NCBI GenBank assembly: GCA_019638775.1
Contig: JAHBTD010000001.1
Coordinates: 1,240,001-1,304,000 of the forward strand
Reading direction: 5' to 3'
From: Fimbriimonadaceae bacterium
GTDB taxonomy: Bacteria > Armatimonadota > Fimbriimonadia > Fimbriimonadales > Fimbriimonadaceae
Length of the DNA: 64,000 nt
A model generated the notes under the pieces. That model made no database searches, was not told the origin of the DNA, and saw only the letters and a list, made by a program, of their open reading frames with translations. This document shows positions 51,570 to 61,414 of the stretch, piece by piece (within the stretch, counting starts at the first letter, position 1; every line of letters starts with the position of its first letter). A program made the translations under genes and the position numbers.

Positions 51570-51718
51570 GATTCAGTCTATAACGGATGGGCAAGCTGTG
51601 GGAAGGGCCGATGTTTCAGTCCCTTTGGGCCTGAGTTCAAATCAAGTAAAATTGAACGTAGAAAGATTTGCTTTGGCGTGATGCCGGTGCTGCCGGGTGG
51701 ACGTCAGGCGAGGACAAT

Positions 51719-53197
<1,479 letters not shown>

Positions 53198-53199
53198 AG

Positions 53200-53229
53200 A
53201 TTGTGGTGCAGACATCCCCTGCTTGCACC
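53200..53229. repeat. REP-like palindrome (copy 3)
   Basis: GTGCA-gacatccCCTGCT-TGCAC, 3 bases after the sufB stop. It matches the palindromic half of the repeats at 6311-6341 and 14600-14631. Confidence 0.6.
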
Positions 53230-53252
53230 CATTATTGAGGCACAATAGAAAC

Positions 53253-53468
53253 ATGATCCAGCGTCAAGGGGAATGGTGGTATCAGGGGTCTTCGATCAGC
53301 GAAGGCACTGAGGATTTCGATTTGGCGTTCTGGCAGGCCCAGCCGGCTGAAGCGATTTTTGCGGCAGCTTGGGAACTGGTCGAAACGGCCTGTGTGATCA
53401 AGGGTGGAGATCCAGCTGAACTCAGACTTCAAAGAACTGTTGGCGCTTTTGGACCGATTCCAAGTTAA
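53253..53468 (+). CDS. Small protein paired with nucleotidyltransferase, 71 aa
   Basis: MIQRQGEWWYQGSSISEGTE and QAQPAEAIFAAAWELVETAC: a short, acidic, Trp-rich protein that ends LRLQRTVGAFGPIPS. The pattern is familiar from small genes placed immediately before DUF6036-type nucleotidyltransferases, which I take as toxin-antitoxin-like pairs. It overlaps that gene by 65 bases in another frame, strong evidence for coupled expression. Which partner is toxin is not known from sequence. Confidence 0.65.
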   Translation: MIQRQGEWWYQGSSISEGTEDFDLAFWQAQPAEAIFAAAWELVETACVIKGGDPAELRLQRTVGAFGPIPS

Positions 53469-53862
53469 GTATCTGGTCGTTGGAGGCTACGCGGTCATGA
53501 AGTACACCGAGCCGCGCTACACGAAGGACTTGGATATCGCGGTCGGCATTGCACCTTCTAACATCGAAGGTGTACGTCAAGCACTGAAGGAGTTTGGTTT
53601 TCCCATGTCTGATGAGGCTGCGGACCAGTTGAAACTCCCAAACAGTATGATCTCAATCGGCCGAGCCCCCTCACGAATCGACATTCTCAATGAAGTGAAG
53701 GGCATTGACTTCAATCAAGCCTGGGATCGACGTAACCTCGTCGATATCGGAGGGCAAGAAGTTGCCTTCATTTCACTGGCTGACCTGATTGCGGCAAAGG
53801 AAGCGGCCGGAAGGAAGCAGGACTTGGTTGACTTGACGTCCTTGCGTAAGGGTCTTGCTTAA
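53404..53862 (+). CDS. Nucleotidyltransferase-fold protein (DUF6036/AbiEii-like)
   Basis: A 152-aa protein of the MNT-type nucleotidyltransferase fold: VKYLVVGGYAVMKYTEPRYT gives the G-G-x-A/S turn, and KDLDIAVGIAPSNIE the D-x-D metal pair. RIDILNEVKGIDFNQAWDRR and SLADLIAAKEAAGRKQDLVD complete it. Relatives act in toxin-antitoxin systems by adding nucleotides to tRNA or to partner proteins. The start is GTG 53404 inside the preceding gene. The REP cluster lies directly downstream. Confidence 0.75.
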   Translation: MEIQLNSDFKELLALLDRFQVKYLVVGGYAVMKYTEPRYTKDLDIAVGIAPSNIEGVRQALKEFGFPMSDEAADQLKLPNSMISIGRAPSRIDILNEVKGIDFNQAWDRRNLVDIGGQEVAFISLADLIAAKEAAGRKQDLVDLTSLRKGLA

Positions 53863-53905
53863 GAATGAAGACTCGACCTATGGTGGCTAAGTTCAACTGT
53901 GGTGA

Positions 53906-54136
53906 TAGCTCCCTTGTTGGTGGGGTAACCGTGGCACGGGCGTCTCGCCCGTGTGTCCCATGATCGTCTCGGTCATGGCGTGCCGAGCTTGCTATGATCT
54001 CCCTTGTTGGTGGATCAACCGTGGCACGGGCGTCTCGCCCGTGTGCCCCATGATCGTCTCGGTCATGGCTTTTGAGGTTTGTCAGATTCACGGGCGGGAC
54101 GCCCGTGAGACACATGGGCGAGACGCCCATGCTACG
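53906..54136. repeat. Cluster of CACGGGCG-type palindromes, two direct and inverted copies
   Basis: Two direct copies of about 73 bases (53906-53978 and 53995-54068), each with CACGGGCG-tct-CGCCCGTG and GGCATGACC-like ends, then inverted hairpins CACGGGCG-gga-CGCCCGTG and CATGGGCG-aga-CGCCCATG (54090-54131). This fills the 335-base gap 53863-54197. A leftward open frame through it encodes only repeated HGRDARATV-type peptide and is rejected as a gene. Confidence 0.8.
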
Positions 54137-54197
54137 GTCTGTCTGCTGAAACCCTTTTCTACTCTGACTTCAAGTAAGCGTAGGCTAAACTGTTCTT

Positions 54198-54398
54198 ATG
54201 AATTGGCGAGTCGTGCTAGAACAAGACGCGAAGTCTGGAGAGTGGGCGGTTTGGTGTCCGGAACTGCCGGGTTGCGTGTCTGCGGGTGTGACGCAGGAAG
54301 AGGCTCTCACAAGTATCAAGGAAGCTATTGAGCTTTACCTTGAACCGGCCCCAATTAAGCTTGAACCCGGTGCCGTCGAGAAGAAGATAGCGGTCTGA
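54198..54398 (+). CDS. hicB: HicB-family antitoxin-like protein
   Basis: A 66-aa partial RNase-H-like fold of the HicB family: MNWRVVLEQDAKSGEWAVWC, PELPGCVSAGVTQEEALTSI, KEAIELYLEP. HicB binds and blocks the HicA mRNA interferase. The C-terminal DNA-binding domain of longer HicB proteins is absent, as in the short type. The stop overlaps the start of a hicA remnant as TGATG, the normal hicBA coupling. Confidence 0.88.
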   Translation: MNWRVVLEQDAKSGEWAVWCPELPGCVSAGVTQEEALTSIKEAIELYLEPAPIKLEPGAVEKKIAV

Positions 54399-54511
54399 TG
54401 GGCGAGCGACTTCCGCGCTTAAACGCCAAGCAGGTTGAGGCTGTTTTGATCTTCAAGGCGCGGGGTTGCTCAGCGCTACTATACGTGCCAAAGGGATTGG
54501 CATTTTCGTGA
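54398..54511 (+). pseudogene. hicA: hicA remnant (truncated)
   Basis: ATG 54398 begins MGERLPRLNAKQVEAVLIFK, the recognisable HicA N-terminus, and continues ARGC, but then diverges and stops after 37 residues. The double-stranded-RNA-binding core with the catalytic His (usually G-S-H) is missing, so no active toxin is made. What follows is the promoter region of the GmrSD-like gene, perhaps inserted here. Confidence 0.7.
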
Positions 54512-54614
54512 TTGCTCCGTTGTAATCAACCCGTCTGTACAACGTGCAGCCTGCTCTTGGTCTATGATAGATAGAAGGTGCTGAAGGCATCCGCATTATC
54601 GCTGGGGCGAGACG

Positions 54615-56315
54615 ATGAAGATTACTAGCGTCGATCGGGAAATTAGGGATATTCTGCAAACGAATTTCTACTTCGTTCCAAGGTTCCAAAGACCTTACTC
54701 TTGGGAGGTTGAGCTGGTTGAAGAGTTTTGGGACGACGTTACTCGCGATACAGAGGCGGACTACTTCATAGGATCCATGGTCCTTTACGGTAAGAGTCCT
54801 GAGCTTGGAATCGTCGATGGTCAACAGCGACTGACAACAATTACGATGCTTATCGCTGCCATCAGAGATACTATGTTGGAATTCGGGTTAGCGCCGCTCG
54901 CCACTTCAGTGCAAAATCTGATTGAGAGAGACGACTTGAATGCCAACAAGCGCTTCGTGATAGAGACAGAAACATCATACCCTTACTTTCACGACCATAT
55001 TCAACGAATGGAGAGTGCTAAAACACCGGCCGCTGTTTCACCGGAAGAGCTCGCACTTAAAAATGCTTACCAACTTCTTCTCTATAAGGTGAACGAGAGA
55101 CTCAAACGCGTAAGTGTGGGATTAAACGGAGATGACGCGAAAAATGCCATAGAAACAGAACTCAAGCGATTGAGAGACAAAGTTTTAAAACTTAAAGTAA
55201 TATTTACTGATATCGCCAATGAACAAGATGCTTACGAAGTGTTTGAAACATTAAACACGCGTGGTAAGGATCTCGCAGTCGCCGATCTAGTTAAGACTCA
55301 TTTGCTGCGATCTCTCCAGCCAGAAGACCAGCGCCTAGATACGTCGAAGGAAAAGTGGGAGGTAATAAGACAAAGAATTGAACATATGAAAGCCAGTCGT
55401 GTAGACATGGATACTTTTTTGCATCACCAATGGCTTTCTACAAGAGAGTATTTGCCAAGTCGATTACTTTACAAATCTGTGCGTAGAAGTATTAGCTCTG
55501 AAAAGGCACTGGAGTTCCTCGATGAGCTGTCTAACGACTCCCTCATTTACAATGCTATTTATGATGCTGATATTTTAACTTGGAATAGGGAACATTTAGC
55601 ACTGAAAGATTCGATAGAATCCATTGATCAGTTTGGTTTGCGTCAGGCAATTCCGTTTGTGTTATCCGTCCTACGTGAGTGGCTCGCTGGAAGGTTGAAA
55701 TATGCACATGCCAAGGAGGCGATCTTACTAGTAGAAAACTTTCATTTTCAATACACAGCCATTACGAGTTTGCGAGGTTCAGGCGGCATTGCTGCCATGT
55801 ATAGTAAGCATGGTCGTGACCTTTTTGAAGCTACAGACAATGACGAGCGTATTGGAGCTATTCGAAGTCTCAAGCCTAAGATGCAGAATCGGCTACCAGC
55901 AGCTGCTGAGTTTGCGGCAAATTATTCTCAGCGTGTATTTTTTGCAAAGTCCAGATCCAAGAATAGGCCGCTGACCGAATATGTGCTTTGGAAGTTTCAT
56001 CAACACCTAAATCCGGCGTTGGGGTCCGACAGGCAGTCGATGTCAATAGAGCACATTTTGTCGGAGTCGGAATTGAAGAATGGCGTGGACATTGCAACGA
56101 TCTCCTCAGCTGGAAATCTGGTGTTAGTGCCGGCTAAGTTAAATAATGAGGTGTTACGTGATTTGCCATTTCATGAGAAAAAGCAGATCCTTATTAGGAA
56201 TGGAATAAAACTAGATCCTGTTGTTGCTAATGCCGCTGTATGGGGTGCTTGGGAAATTGAAGAGCGTACGAAATGGATGGCTAACTTGGCACAATTAGCA
56301 GTGTGGAAGTTGTAG
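54615..56315 (+). CDS. GmrSD-type restriction protein (DUF262-DUF1524 in one chain)
   Basis: A 566-aa protein with a ParB-like DUF262 domain first: NFYFVPRFQRPYSWEVELVE, DYFIGSMVL and GIVDGQQRLTTITMLIAAIR, the D-G-Q-Q-R motif. The C-terminal part has a DUF1524 HNH-like nuclease end: SDRQSMSIEHILSESELKNG and SSAGNLVLVPAKLNNEVL, where the His and Asn form the metal motif. GmrSD is a type IV enzyme cleaving glucosylated 5-hydroxymethylcytosine DNA of phages; fused single-chain forms are common. The gene is much richer in A+T than neighbours, marking it as acquired. It directly follows the hicA remnant. Confidence 0.85.
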   Translation: MKITSVDREIRDILQTNFYFVPRFQRPYSWEVELVEEFWDDVTRDTEADYFIGSMVLYGKSPELGIVDGQQRLTTITMLIAAIRDTMLEFGLAPLATSVQNLIERDDLNANKRFVIETETSYPYFHDHIQRMESAKTPAAVSPEELALKNAYQLLLYKVNERLKRVSVGLNGDDAKNAIETELKRLRDKVLKLKVIFTDIANEQDAYEVFETLNTRGKDLAVADLVKTHLLRSLQPEDQRLDTSKEKWEVIRQRIEHMKASRVDMDTFLHHQWLSTREYLPSRLLYKSVRRSISSEKALEFLDELSNDSLIYNAIYDADILTWNREHLALKDSIESIDQFGLRQAIPFVLSVLREWLAGRLKYAHAKEAILLVENFHFQYTAITSLRGSGGIAAMYSKHGRDLFEATDNDERIGAIRSLKPKMQNRLPAAAEFAANYSQRVFFAKSRSKNRPLTEYVLWKFHQHLNPALGSDRQSMSIEHILSESELKNGVDIATISSAGNLVLVPAKLNNEVLRDLPFHEKKQILIRNGIKLDPVVANAAVWGAWEIEERTKWMANLAQLAVWKL

Positions 56316-56437
56316 ATGTATTAAGATACCAGACTCAATAGTATCTGTGAAGCTTTACAAAGTGGATGTTCAAGGAATAATTACGAACCTGTAGGAGTGA
56401 CCGGACCCGCGATAAATCACCACCTGTGGAAGCGCGA

Positions 56438-57040
56438 ATGAATTCGCGCACTCCCAAAGTCAGCCCCGCACTCCAAATTGGTATCCTCCACCTCATGCAC
56501 ATCCGCCAAGCGTTGAAGGAGCAGTATCACGCCGGGCTGGCCATGCTTGCCGACTGCATCCGCAAGTGCCCGGACGATCTGTGGACCACCCCGAACCCCG
56601 CCATCGACGATGACGACCGGATCATCTATCGCGCGTTCTGGCGGATCGCCTTCCACGCCGTCTTCTTCACCCACCTTTACCTTGGGCAAACCCTGGCGGA
56701 TTTCAAGCCCTGGCCCGGCCGCAAGCCGGGCTACTTTGACGACATGTGGTCGCCGCCGTGGAGCACCGAGCCTTACGAATTCCCCGAAGACGCCGAGCCG
56801 ATGGCCAAGCAAGAGATGCTGGACTATCTAGGCTATCTGGATTCGATTCTCGATCCGACGATCGACGCGCTGGACCTGGACACCGACGACTGCGGGATCG
56901 ACTGGTACCGCAAGCGTGGCATCAGCAAGATGTCACACGAGCTGCTGAATCTGCGGCATTTGCAGGGGCATGTGGGGCAGCTGTCGGAGCTTCTGCTGGC
57001 GCGTGGGCTAGACCCGGACTGGGTCACCCTGGCGAAGTAG
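56438..57040 (+). CDS. DinB-family four-helix protein, 200 aa
   Basis: DinB/YfiT-type four-helix bundle: LMHIRQALKEQYHAGLAMLA on helix 1, DDRIIYRAFWRIAFHAVFFT with the first metal His on helix 2, and ELLNLRHLQGHVGQLSELLL with the paired His on helix 4. The three-His metal site fits the family, some members of which are thiol-S-transferases using bacillithiol or mycothiol. The start is taken at ATG 56438; GTG 56426 or ATG 56495 is possible. GC-rich, unlike the preceding gene. Confidence 0.8.
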   Translation: MNSRTPKVSPALQIGILHLMHIRQALKEQYHAGLAMLADCIRKCPDDLWTTPNPAIDDDDRIIYRAFWRIAFHAVFFTHLYLGQTLADFKPWPGRKPGYFDDMWSPPWSTEPYEFPEDAEPMAKQEMLDYLGYLDSILDPTIDALDLDTDDCGIDWYRKRGISKMSHELLNLRHLQGHVGQLSELLLARGLDPDWVTLAK

Positions 57041-57138
57041 CTTGGGGTGAGACGGTGCTATGGTGTTGCAAGCGGTAAACCTTCCGTTTTAAGAGAAACG
57101 GGAACTCTCCAATCCTCATAAGTGGTACAGTCCCAATT

Positions 57139-58242
57139 ATGATCGTCTCTGCAGCGCTTGCCCTCCTCAGCATCTCCCTGGGTCAGACCGGTTCCGTCCG
57201 CGAGCCTTACGCCGTCCTTCCCTTGCCCCCTGCCGCCGAACTCTCCAAGCAGCTCGCCGACGTGGGCAAGCTCTCGGTCACGGGGGAGGAGATGACCTTT
57301 GTGTATCAAGGGAAAGTCGAAGGCGTTCAGCTCATGGGCGGGATTCAGAAGCCTTTGCAGAAGGTGCCGGATACCGAAGACCTTTGGGCGCTGCGCATCC
57401 GCGTGCCGAACGCCGACCAAGCCGTGGTGACCTGGGGCTTCCTCTTGACCGGTCCGGTGAGGCCGACCAGCTTTAAGGCGGATGGGGTCTATCGCGGGCC
57501 GAAGGCTGAGCCTGCGCTGACGGTCGCTGACCCCCTCCAAGGCAAGATCGAGCCGTTCGAGATCGACAGCAAGGCCCTCGGCGAAAAGCGCAAAGGCTCG
57601 CTCTATCTGCCCCCGTCCTCCCTGCTCAAGCCGGGGCAGAAGATCTTCGCGCTTTATGCGGCAGACGGCGCATCAAAGATGTTTGCCGAAGTGATGGAGC
57701 CGCTGATGTTGGCGGGGGAGCTTCCGCCGATCGCCATCGTCGGGCTGGAGTCCGGCGGCTACCGGGGCGAGCAGGGCAAGTCCTACGACCCCGAACAGGA
57801 TATGCGGGCCAAAGAGTACATACGCGAGATCGGCAAAGAAAGGTTCGACGGACACCTGAAGTTCTTCTCGGAAGAGGCGGTGGCCTGGGCAGAGAAGAAG
57901 TACGGCATCGGCGGTCGGCGCGAGAATCGCGGGGTGATCGGCTTCTCAAACGGCGGGGTGTTCGCCGCAGAAGTGGGCCTCCGAAAGGGCGACGTCTTCG
58001 GCCTGTCGGTGCCGCTTTCGGTCGGCATCGTGCCCGAGCTGACCAAGCCCAAAGTGATGCCGCAGTTCTACCTTTGTGCAGGCACGCTGGAGCCGGGCTT
58101 TCTGCGCGCAACGACCATCTTCGCGCGGCAGATCATGGACTGGAAAGGGATTCTGAAGTTCAATGAGCGCGTGTGCGGGCACGATCAGGAGATGTGGAAG
58201 AGCGAAGGCGTGAAGGCGATGCGGTGGTATTTTGGGCGGTAG
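57139..58242 (+). CDS. Secreted alpha/beta-hydrolase (esterase D/enterochelin-esterase-like)
   Basis: A 367-aa protein with a signal peptide (MIVSAALALLSISLGQ). Residues about 30-115 form an Ig-like or carbohydrate-binding-like N-terminal domain, and residues about 135-367 an alpha/beta-hydrolase of the esterase D type. The nucleophile elbow is GVIGFSNGGVFAAEVG, with Ser near residue 275. GSLYLPPSSLLKPGQKIFAL begins the fold, and the late His is in VCGHDQEMWKS. Such enzymes cut acyl, feruloyl or siderophore esters; the N-terminal domain is as in Fes-like enzymes. The substrate is unknown. Confidence 0.85.
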   Translation: MIVSAALALLSISLGQTGSVREPYAVLPLPPAAELSKQLADVGKLSVTGEEMTFVYQGKVEGVQLMGGIQKPLQKVPDTEDLWALRIRVPNADQAVVTWGFLLTGPVRPTSFKADGVYRGPKAEPALTVADPLQGKIEPFEIDSKALGEKRKGSLYLPPSSLLKPGQKIFALYAADGASKMFAEVMEPLMLAGELPPIAIVGLESGGYRGEQGKSYDPEQDMRAKEYIREIGKERFDGHLKFFSEEAVAWAEKKYGIGGRRENRGVIGFSNGGVFAAEVGLRKGDVFGLSVPLSVGIVPELTKPKVMPQFYLCAGTLEPGFLRATTIFARQIMDWKGILKFNERVCGHDQEMWKSEGVKAMRWYFGR

Positions 58243-58260
58243 AGGGTCGGAGCCTTTGGG

Positions 58261-58277
58261 ATTGTAGATTGTAGATT
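58261..58277. repeat. Short heptanucleotide repeat (ATTGTAG)2
   Basis: attgtag attgtag att, 18 bases after the esterase stop. Two full copies and a partial one, period 7. Confidence 0.45.
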
Positions 58278-58429
58278 GAGGGTGTCATCCCTTAGGGTTG
58301 GAATCGTGACGGACTCTCAATTTGTCCCCCAAAGATTGCTGAGAAAATATTCAGTCTCAGCAGTCCTTGCCTTCTGATAACATTGTAAAGACACCCGCCT
58401 AGTTCGCGGGTTTATCAAGGAGGGTCTCA

Positions 58430-59071
58430 ATGACTTTCAAGCATACTGGCTTACTATTGGCTACAGGTTTATTGTTGGCCGCCGGCTCTACAACGGGCTC
58501 ACCCGTACCCGGCAAAGCTTCATTCTCATTTAAGGGCATGTATGTCGAGGGTTGCAGTTGCTCTGCCCCTTGCCCGTGTGAACTCACCGGGGTTGAGATG
58601 GGATGCGAAGGCGTAGGGTTCTTTTCTTTCACGAGCGGAACCTACAACGGCAAGAACTTCGACGGCACTCGCGGCGCTTATGCCGTCAAACCGGGTGACT
58701 ATTTGGTCCTCTACATCGATGCCCCGAACGATGCAAAACGGAAAGCGTGCACCGAGTTTATGACGGCTGCCTTTAAAGATTGGGGCAAACTCGATGGTGT
58801 ACATAGCTCGAAGATAACCATCTCCGGCAAAGGTGGCAACTACTCATGCAGCGTCGGTGACGGCAAGGCTATGAGTTTGAGTACGAAAGTGGTTCTTGGA
58901 GGCGATAAAAAGACGCCGATCACCTACAGCAACATCAATAGTGTGATGCATTCAACCGTGATGCAGGCAACCGCAACCAAGTGCACCTTTAAAGAAGGCA
59001 AGCGCTCGTTTTCGCTGAGCGGGAGCAACGCCTACTTTAACCCTTCTCTAAGCTCAAAAGGGTCGCTTTAG
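58430..59071 (+). CDS. DUF1326-domain secreted protein
   Basis: A 213-aa protein: signal peptide MTFKHTGLLLATGLLLAAGS, then the DUF1326 pattern SFKGMYVEGCSCSAPCPCEL with six-residue-spaced cysteines (C-x-C-x-x-x-C-x-C), GVGFFSFTSGTYNGKNFDGT and LVLYIDAPNDAKRKACTEFM. DUF1326 proteins are thought to bind metal or copper through the Cys cluster and are often next to thioredoxin-like or cupredoxin genes; that role is not established. A strong AAGGAGG ribosome site lies 6 bases before the ATG, with a small hairpin ACCCGC/GCGGGT just ahead. A terminator follows. Confidence 0.88.
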   Translation: MTFKHTGLLLATGLLLAAGSTTGSPVPGKASFSFKGMYVEGCSCSAPCPCELTGVEMGCEGVGFFSFTSGTYNGKNFDGTRGAYAVKPGDYLVLYIDAPNDAKRKACTEFMTAAFKDWGKLDGVHSSKITISGKGGNYSCSVGDGKAMSLSTKVVLGGDKKTPITYSNINSVMHSTVMQATATKCTFKEGKRSFSLSGSNAYFNPSLSSKGSL

Positions 59072-59104
59072 CGGTCCTTTCGGCTTTCTGGGTGGGGTTT
59101 GTGG

Positions 59105-59141
59105 AACCGGGTTAGTCCTGTAGAAGGGCTACCCGGTTTTG
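59105..59141 (+). terminator. Probable terminator of the DUF1326 gene
   Basis: AACCGGGT (59105-59112) pairs with ACCCGGTT (59131-59138), followed by TTTT and GTTGTTG. The loop is long (18 bases), partly paired inside. Confidence 0.65.
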
Positions 59142-59288
59142 TTGTTGGGGGAGGGCGGAGTTCTGATTTTGGATTGTAGATTCGCTTGAATTGAGTCCCC
59201 GATCTCCGACCTTTACACCTCCTCTCCCTTGAGGGAGAGGCTGTAAGCGTCGCGCACAGGATTAGGGTGAAGAGTTTTGAAATGGGCT

Positions 59289-59309
59289 TTCCGACTTCCG
59301 ATTTCCGAT
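59289..59309. repeat. Heptanucleotide tandem repeat (TTCCGAT)3
   Basis: ttccgac, ttccgat, ttccgat: three units, period 7, in the 275-base gap 59072-59346 that otherwise holds only the terminator and a GC-rich palindrome of the dispersed type (59218-59243). Confidence 0.6.
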
Positions 59310-59346
59310 CTCTCCCAAATCAGCGCTGCGACGGTAGAATCCGGCT

Positions 59347-59808
59347 ATGCTCAGCCCCTACATTTTCATCGGTTTGGAGAAGAATATGAGCCTGTACGCC
59401 CGGCTTGCGGGGGCTGTTCCGGCGGATCGGTTGGACGTTCCCACCGGGGTGGGTCGGTTCACGGCTCGGCAGGCTTTGGCGCACTGGGCGGATTGGGAGG
59501 CGATCCATCTTTCGCGGATTGAGGCGGCTTTGGGGCAGGATGGCGCGGAGGTTCCGGATTATGACGAGGGCGCGCGGTGTGTGGAGCAGAATTACGACGC
59601 TTGGGATGTGGCGTCGATGATGCAGAAGTTTGCGACGGAGCGGGCGCAACTGACTGTCCGGCTGAAGGGTTTGAGCGAGGAGCAGCTTGAGCAGCGCTTT
59701 GCGCACAGCCATTTTGGAAAGCTGTCGGTAGCGGACTATGCCGGGCATATTCTGGGGCATGATGCTTACCACGTGGAGCAGTTGGTCGGGGTGTGTAGCC
59801 CGTCATGA
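59347..59808 (+). CDS. DinB-superfamily four-helix protein, 153 aa
   Basis: DinB-type bundle: RLAGAVPADRLDVPTGVGRF, then ARQALAHWADWEAIHLSRIE (first metal His), and at the C-terminus DYAGHILGHDAYHVEQLVGV, where the H-x-x-x-H arrangement gives the other two His. Length matches the family. It ends 6 bases inside the end of the convergent vsr gene, so both 3' ends overlap. The function of this second DinB protein, like that at 56438, is unknown; thiol transfer or detoxification is likely from the family. Confidence 0.82.
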   Translation: MLSPYIFIGLEKNMSLYARLAGAVPADRLDVPTGVGRFTARQALAHWADWEAIHLSRIEAALGQDGAEVPDYDEGARCVEQNYDAWDVASMMQKFATERAQLTVRLKGLSEEQLEQRFAHSHFGKLSVADYAGHILGHDAYHVEQLVGVCSPS

Positions 59809-60267
59809 GGCGTATGGCTTGCGCTTCTCTGCCACCATCCTAATTGGCTCGCTTAAGGGTGGATTAAGACTTTCCAGCACCTTGCGGATACAGCCTTCCA
59901 AATCCTTCTGAATCTGTTTGCCCCAGAACCGCATGACAGTCCAGCCTGCACTTTCAAGAGCGGCATTCACCTCTCGATCTCGCATAATATTGCGCTCGAT
60001 TTTTGCGATCCAAAACTCTTTGTTTGTGTCCAGATTCACTTTCTGGCGTTCCCAGTTGTACCCGTGCCAGAATTCCGAATCGACAAAGATGGCGATACGC
60101 GCTCGAAAAATCACGATATCTGGCGTGCCCGGGAGCTTTCGCACGTGTTTTCGATACCGAATACCTCGACTCCAAAGGGCTCGTCGAAGGGCGACCTCAA
60201 TGAGGCTGTCCTTGGATCGCACACGTTTCATCAGCCGCGTCCGCCGTTCGGGTGAAAGCCGATCCAT
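59803..60267 (-). CDS. vsr: Very short patch repair endonuclease Vsr
   Basis: A 154-aa Vsr endonuclease that nicks 5' of T in T:G mismatches left when 5-methylcytosine deaminates. RTRLMKRVRSKDSLIEVALR opens the fold, LPGTPDIVIFRARIAIFVDS holds the catalytic Asp, and EFWHGYNWERQKVNLDTNKE the F-W-H-G motif and metal/His residues. LESAGWTVMRFWGKQIQKDL closes it. In the family the G before F-W-H-G-type motif is usually C, here DSEFWHG. Divergent from dcm, with starts only about 75 bases apart, the expected genetic context. Confidence 0.93.
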   Translation of the reverse strand: MDRLSPERRTRLMKRVRSKDSLIEVALRRALWSRGIRYRKHVRKLPGTPDIVIFRARIAIFVDSEFWHGYNWERQKVNLDTNKEFWIAKIERNIMRDREVNAALESAGWTVMRFWGKQIQKDLEGCIRKVLESLNPPLSEPIRMVAEKRKPYAS

Positions 60268-60340
60268 GGCTCATTCTATCGTGATTTAGGTTCAGGAGCG
60301 ACAACTATGCTATTCTTCGATCGTCTCTTGGTATGAATTC

Positions 60341-61414
60341 ATGGGGAAGCACTTGATCGGAATTGATCTCTGTTGCGGCGTCGGCGGCATGAGTGCGGGA
60401 TTTCGCGATGCCGGATTCGATGTCCGCGCAGCAGTCGATAACGATCCCATCAATGTCGACTATCACCATCGAAACTTTCCTGAATGCGAGGCGATTCGAG
60501 AGGACCTTGAATGCCTTTCGGCGGTCGAGCTAAGATCTTTGGCGAAGCTTGGCCGTAAGGAGATTCACGTCGTTTTTGGCGGTCCGCCATGTCAAGGCTT
60601 CTCCTTGATGGGAAAACGTAGCCTTGATGACCCTCGGAGTTCGATTCTCCTTGAGTTTGGACGTCTTGCGACGGAACTCAATCCAAACTACATCGTTGCA
60701 GAGAACGTGACTGGGTTACTCGTCGGTGCAACCCGATCATTTTATGACGCATTAAGAAAACTGCTTGAAGCTGAAAATTATGAAGTGCTTGACCCTTGGG
60801 TGATAGATGCTGTAGATTACGGTGTACCGCAATCGAGGCGGAGGGTTATTATCGTGGCTAAGAGGGGAGGCATGCCTGTACCGGAGAAACCGAAGCCCAT
60901 AGGCGCAACCGAGTGTATCACGGTTCGTGACGCGATAGGGGACCTTGAACTGATCGATGCAGATTCGATTGTTGGGGATCGTTATGCTGGAGAGCTGGGT
61001 TTCCCCAGTGAATACGCCAAACAGCTCCGAGAAGGCCGTGATTCAAGCAGCGACCCGCTAACCTGCTGTGCCTTTCCAACTCACTCAGACGCTGTCATCA
61101 AGCGGTTCGAGGCAACAAAAGCTGGCGAGTTTGAGGCCATCTCACGATTCAAACGGCTAGCGTGGGACAGCGTTTCCAACACGTTGAGGGCAGGAACCGG
61201 GCGCGATAAAGGCTCCTTCATGGCCGCTCGCCCAATTCACCCTTCTCAGCCGCGATGCATTACAGTACGGGAGGCTGCAAGATTGCACAGCTTCGAAGAT
61301 GCTCACGAATTTCATCCGACGCATTGGCATGGATTTCGCCAAGTAGGAAATGCTGTACCCCCTATTCTTGCTAAAGTGGTCGCCGTAGCACTGGAGGATA
61401 TCACTAGTAAATGA
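60341..61414 (+). CDS. dcm: DNA cytosine-5 methyltransferase
   Basis: A 357-aa C5-cytosine methyltransferase of type II modification. Motif I: GIDLCCGVGGMSAGFRDAGF; motif IV: VVFGGPPCQGFSLMGKRSLD with the catalytic Cys in P-C-Q; motif VI: NYIVAENVTGLLVG (E-N-V); motif VIII: VPQSRRRVIIVAKRGG; motifs IX-X: CITVREAARLHSFED and FRQVGNAVPPILAKVVAVAL. The target recognition domain (about 175-260) is small, so the site is probably short. The stop overlaps the GHKL gene start as ATGA. Lower GC than housekeeping genes. Confidence 0.95.
   Translation: MGKHLIGIDLCCGVGGMSAGFRDAGFDVRAAVDNDPINVDYHHRNFPECEAIREDLECLSAVELRSLAKLGRKEIHVVFGGPPCQGFSLMGKRSLDDPRSSILLEFGRLATELNPNYIVAENVTGLLVGATRSFYDALRKLLEAENYEVLDPWVIDAVDYGVPQSRRRVIIVAKRGGMPVPEKPKPIGATECITVRDAIGDLELIDADSIVGDRYAGELGFPSEYAKQLREGRDSSSDPLTCCAFPTHSDAVIKRFEATKAGEFEAISRFKRLAWDSVSNTLRAGTGRDKGSFMAARPIHPSQPRCITVREAARLHSFEDAHEFHPTHWHGFRQVGNAVPPILAKVVAVALEDITSK

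Noticed and set aside
53768-54130. A leftward open frame of 120 codons with repeated HGRDARATV
   Set aside because: It is a translation of the CACGGGCG palindromes and part of the NTase gene's antisense; such peptides are well-known annotation artefacts of this repeat type.
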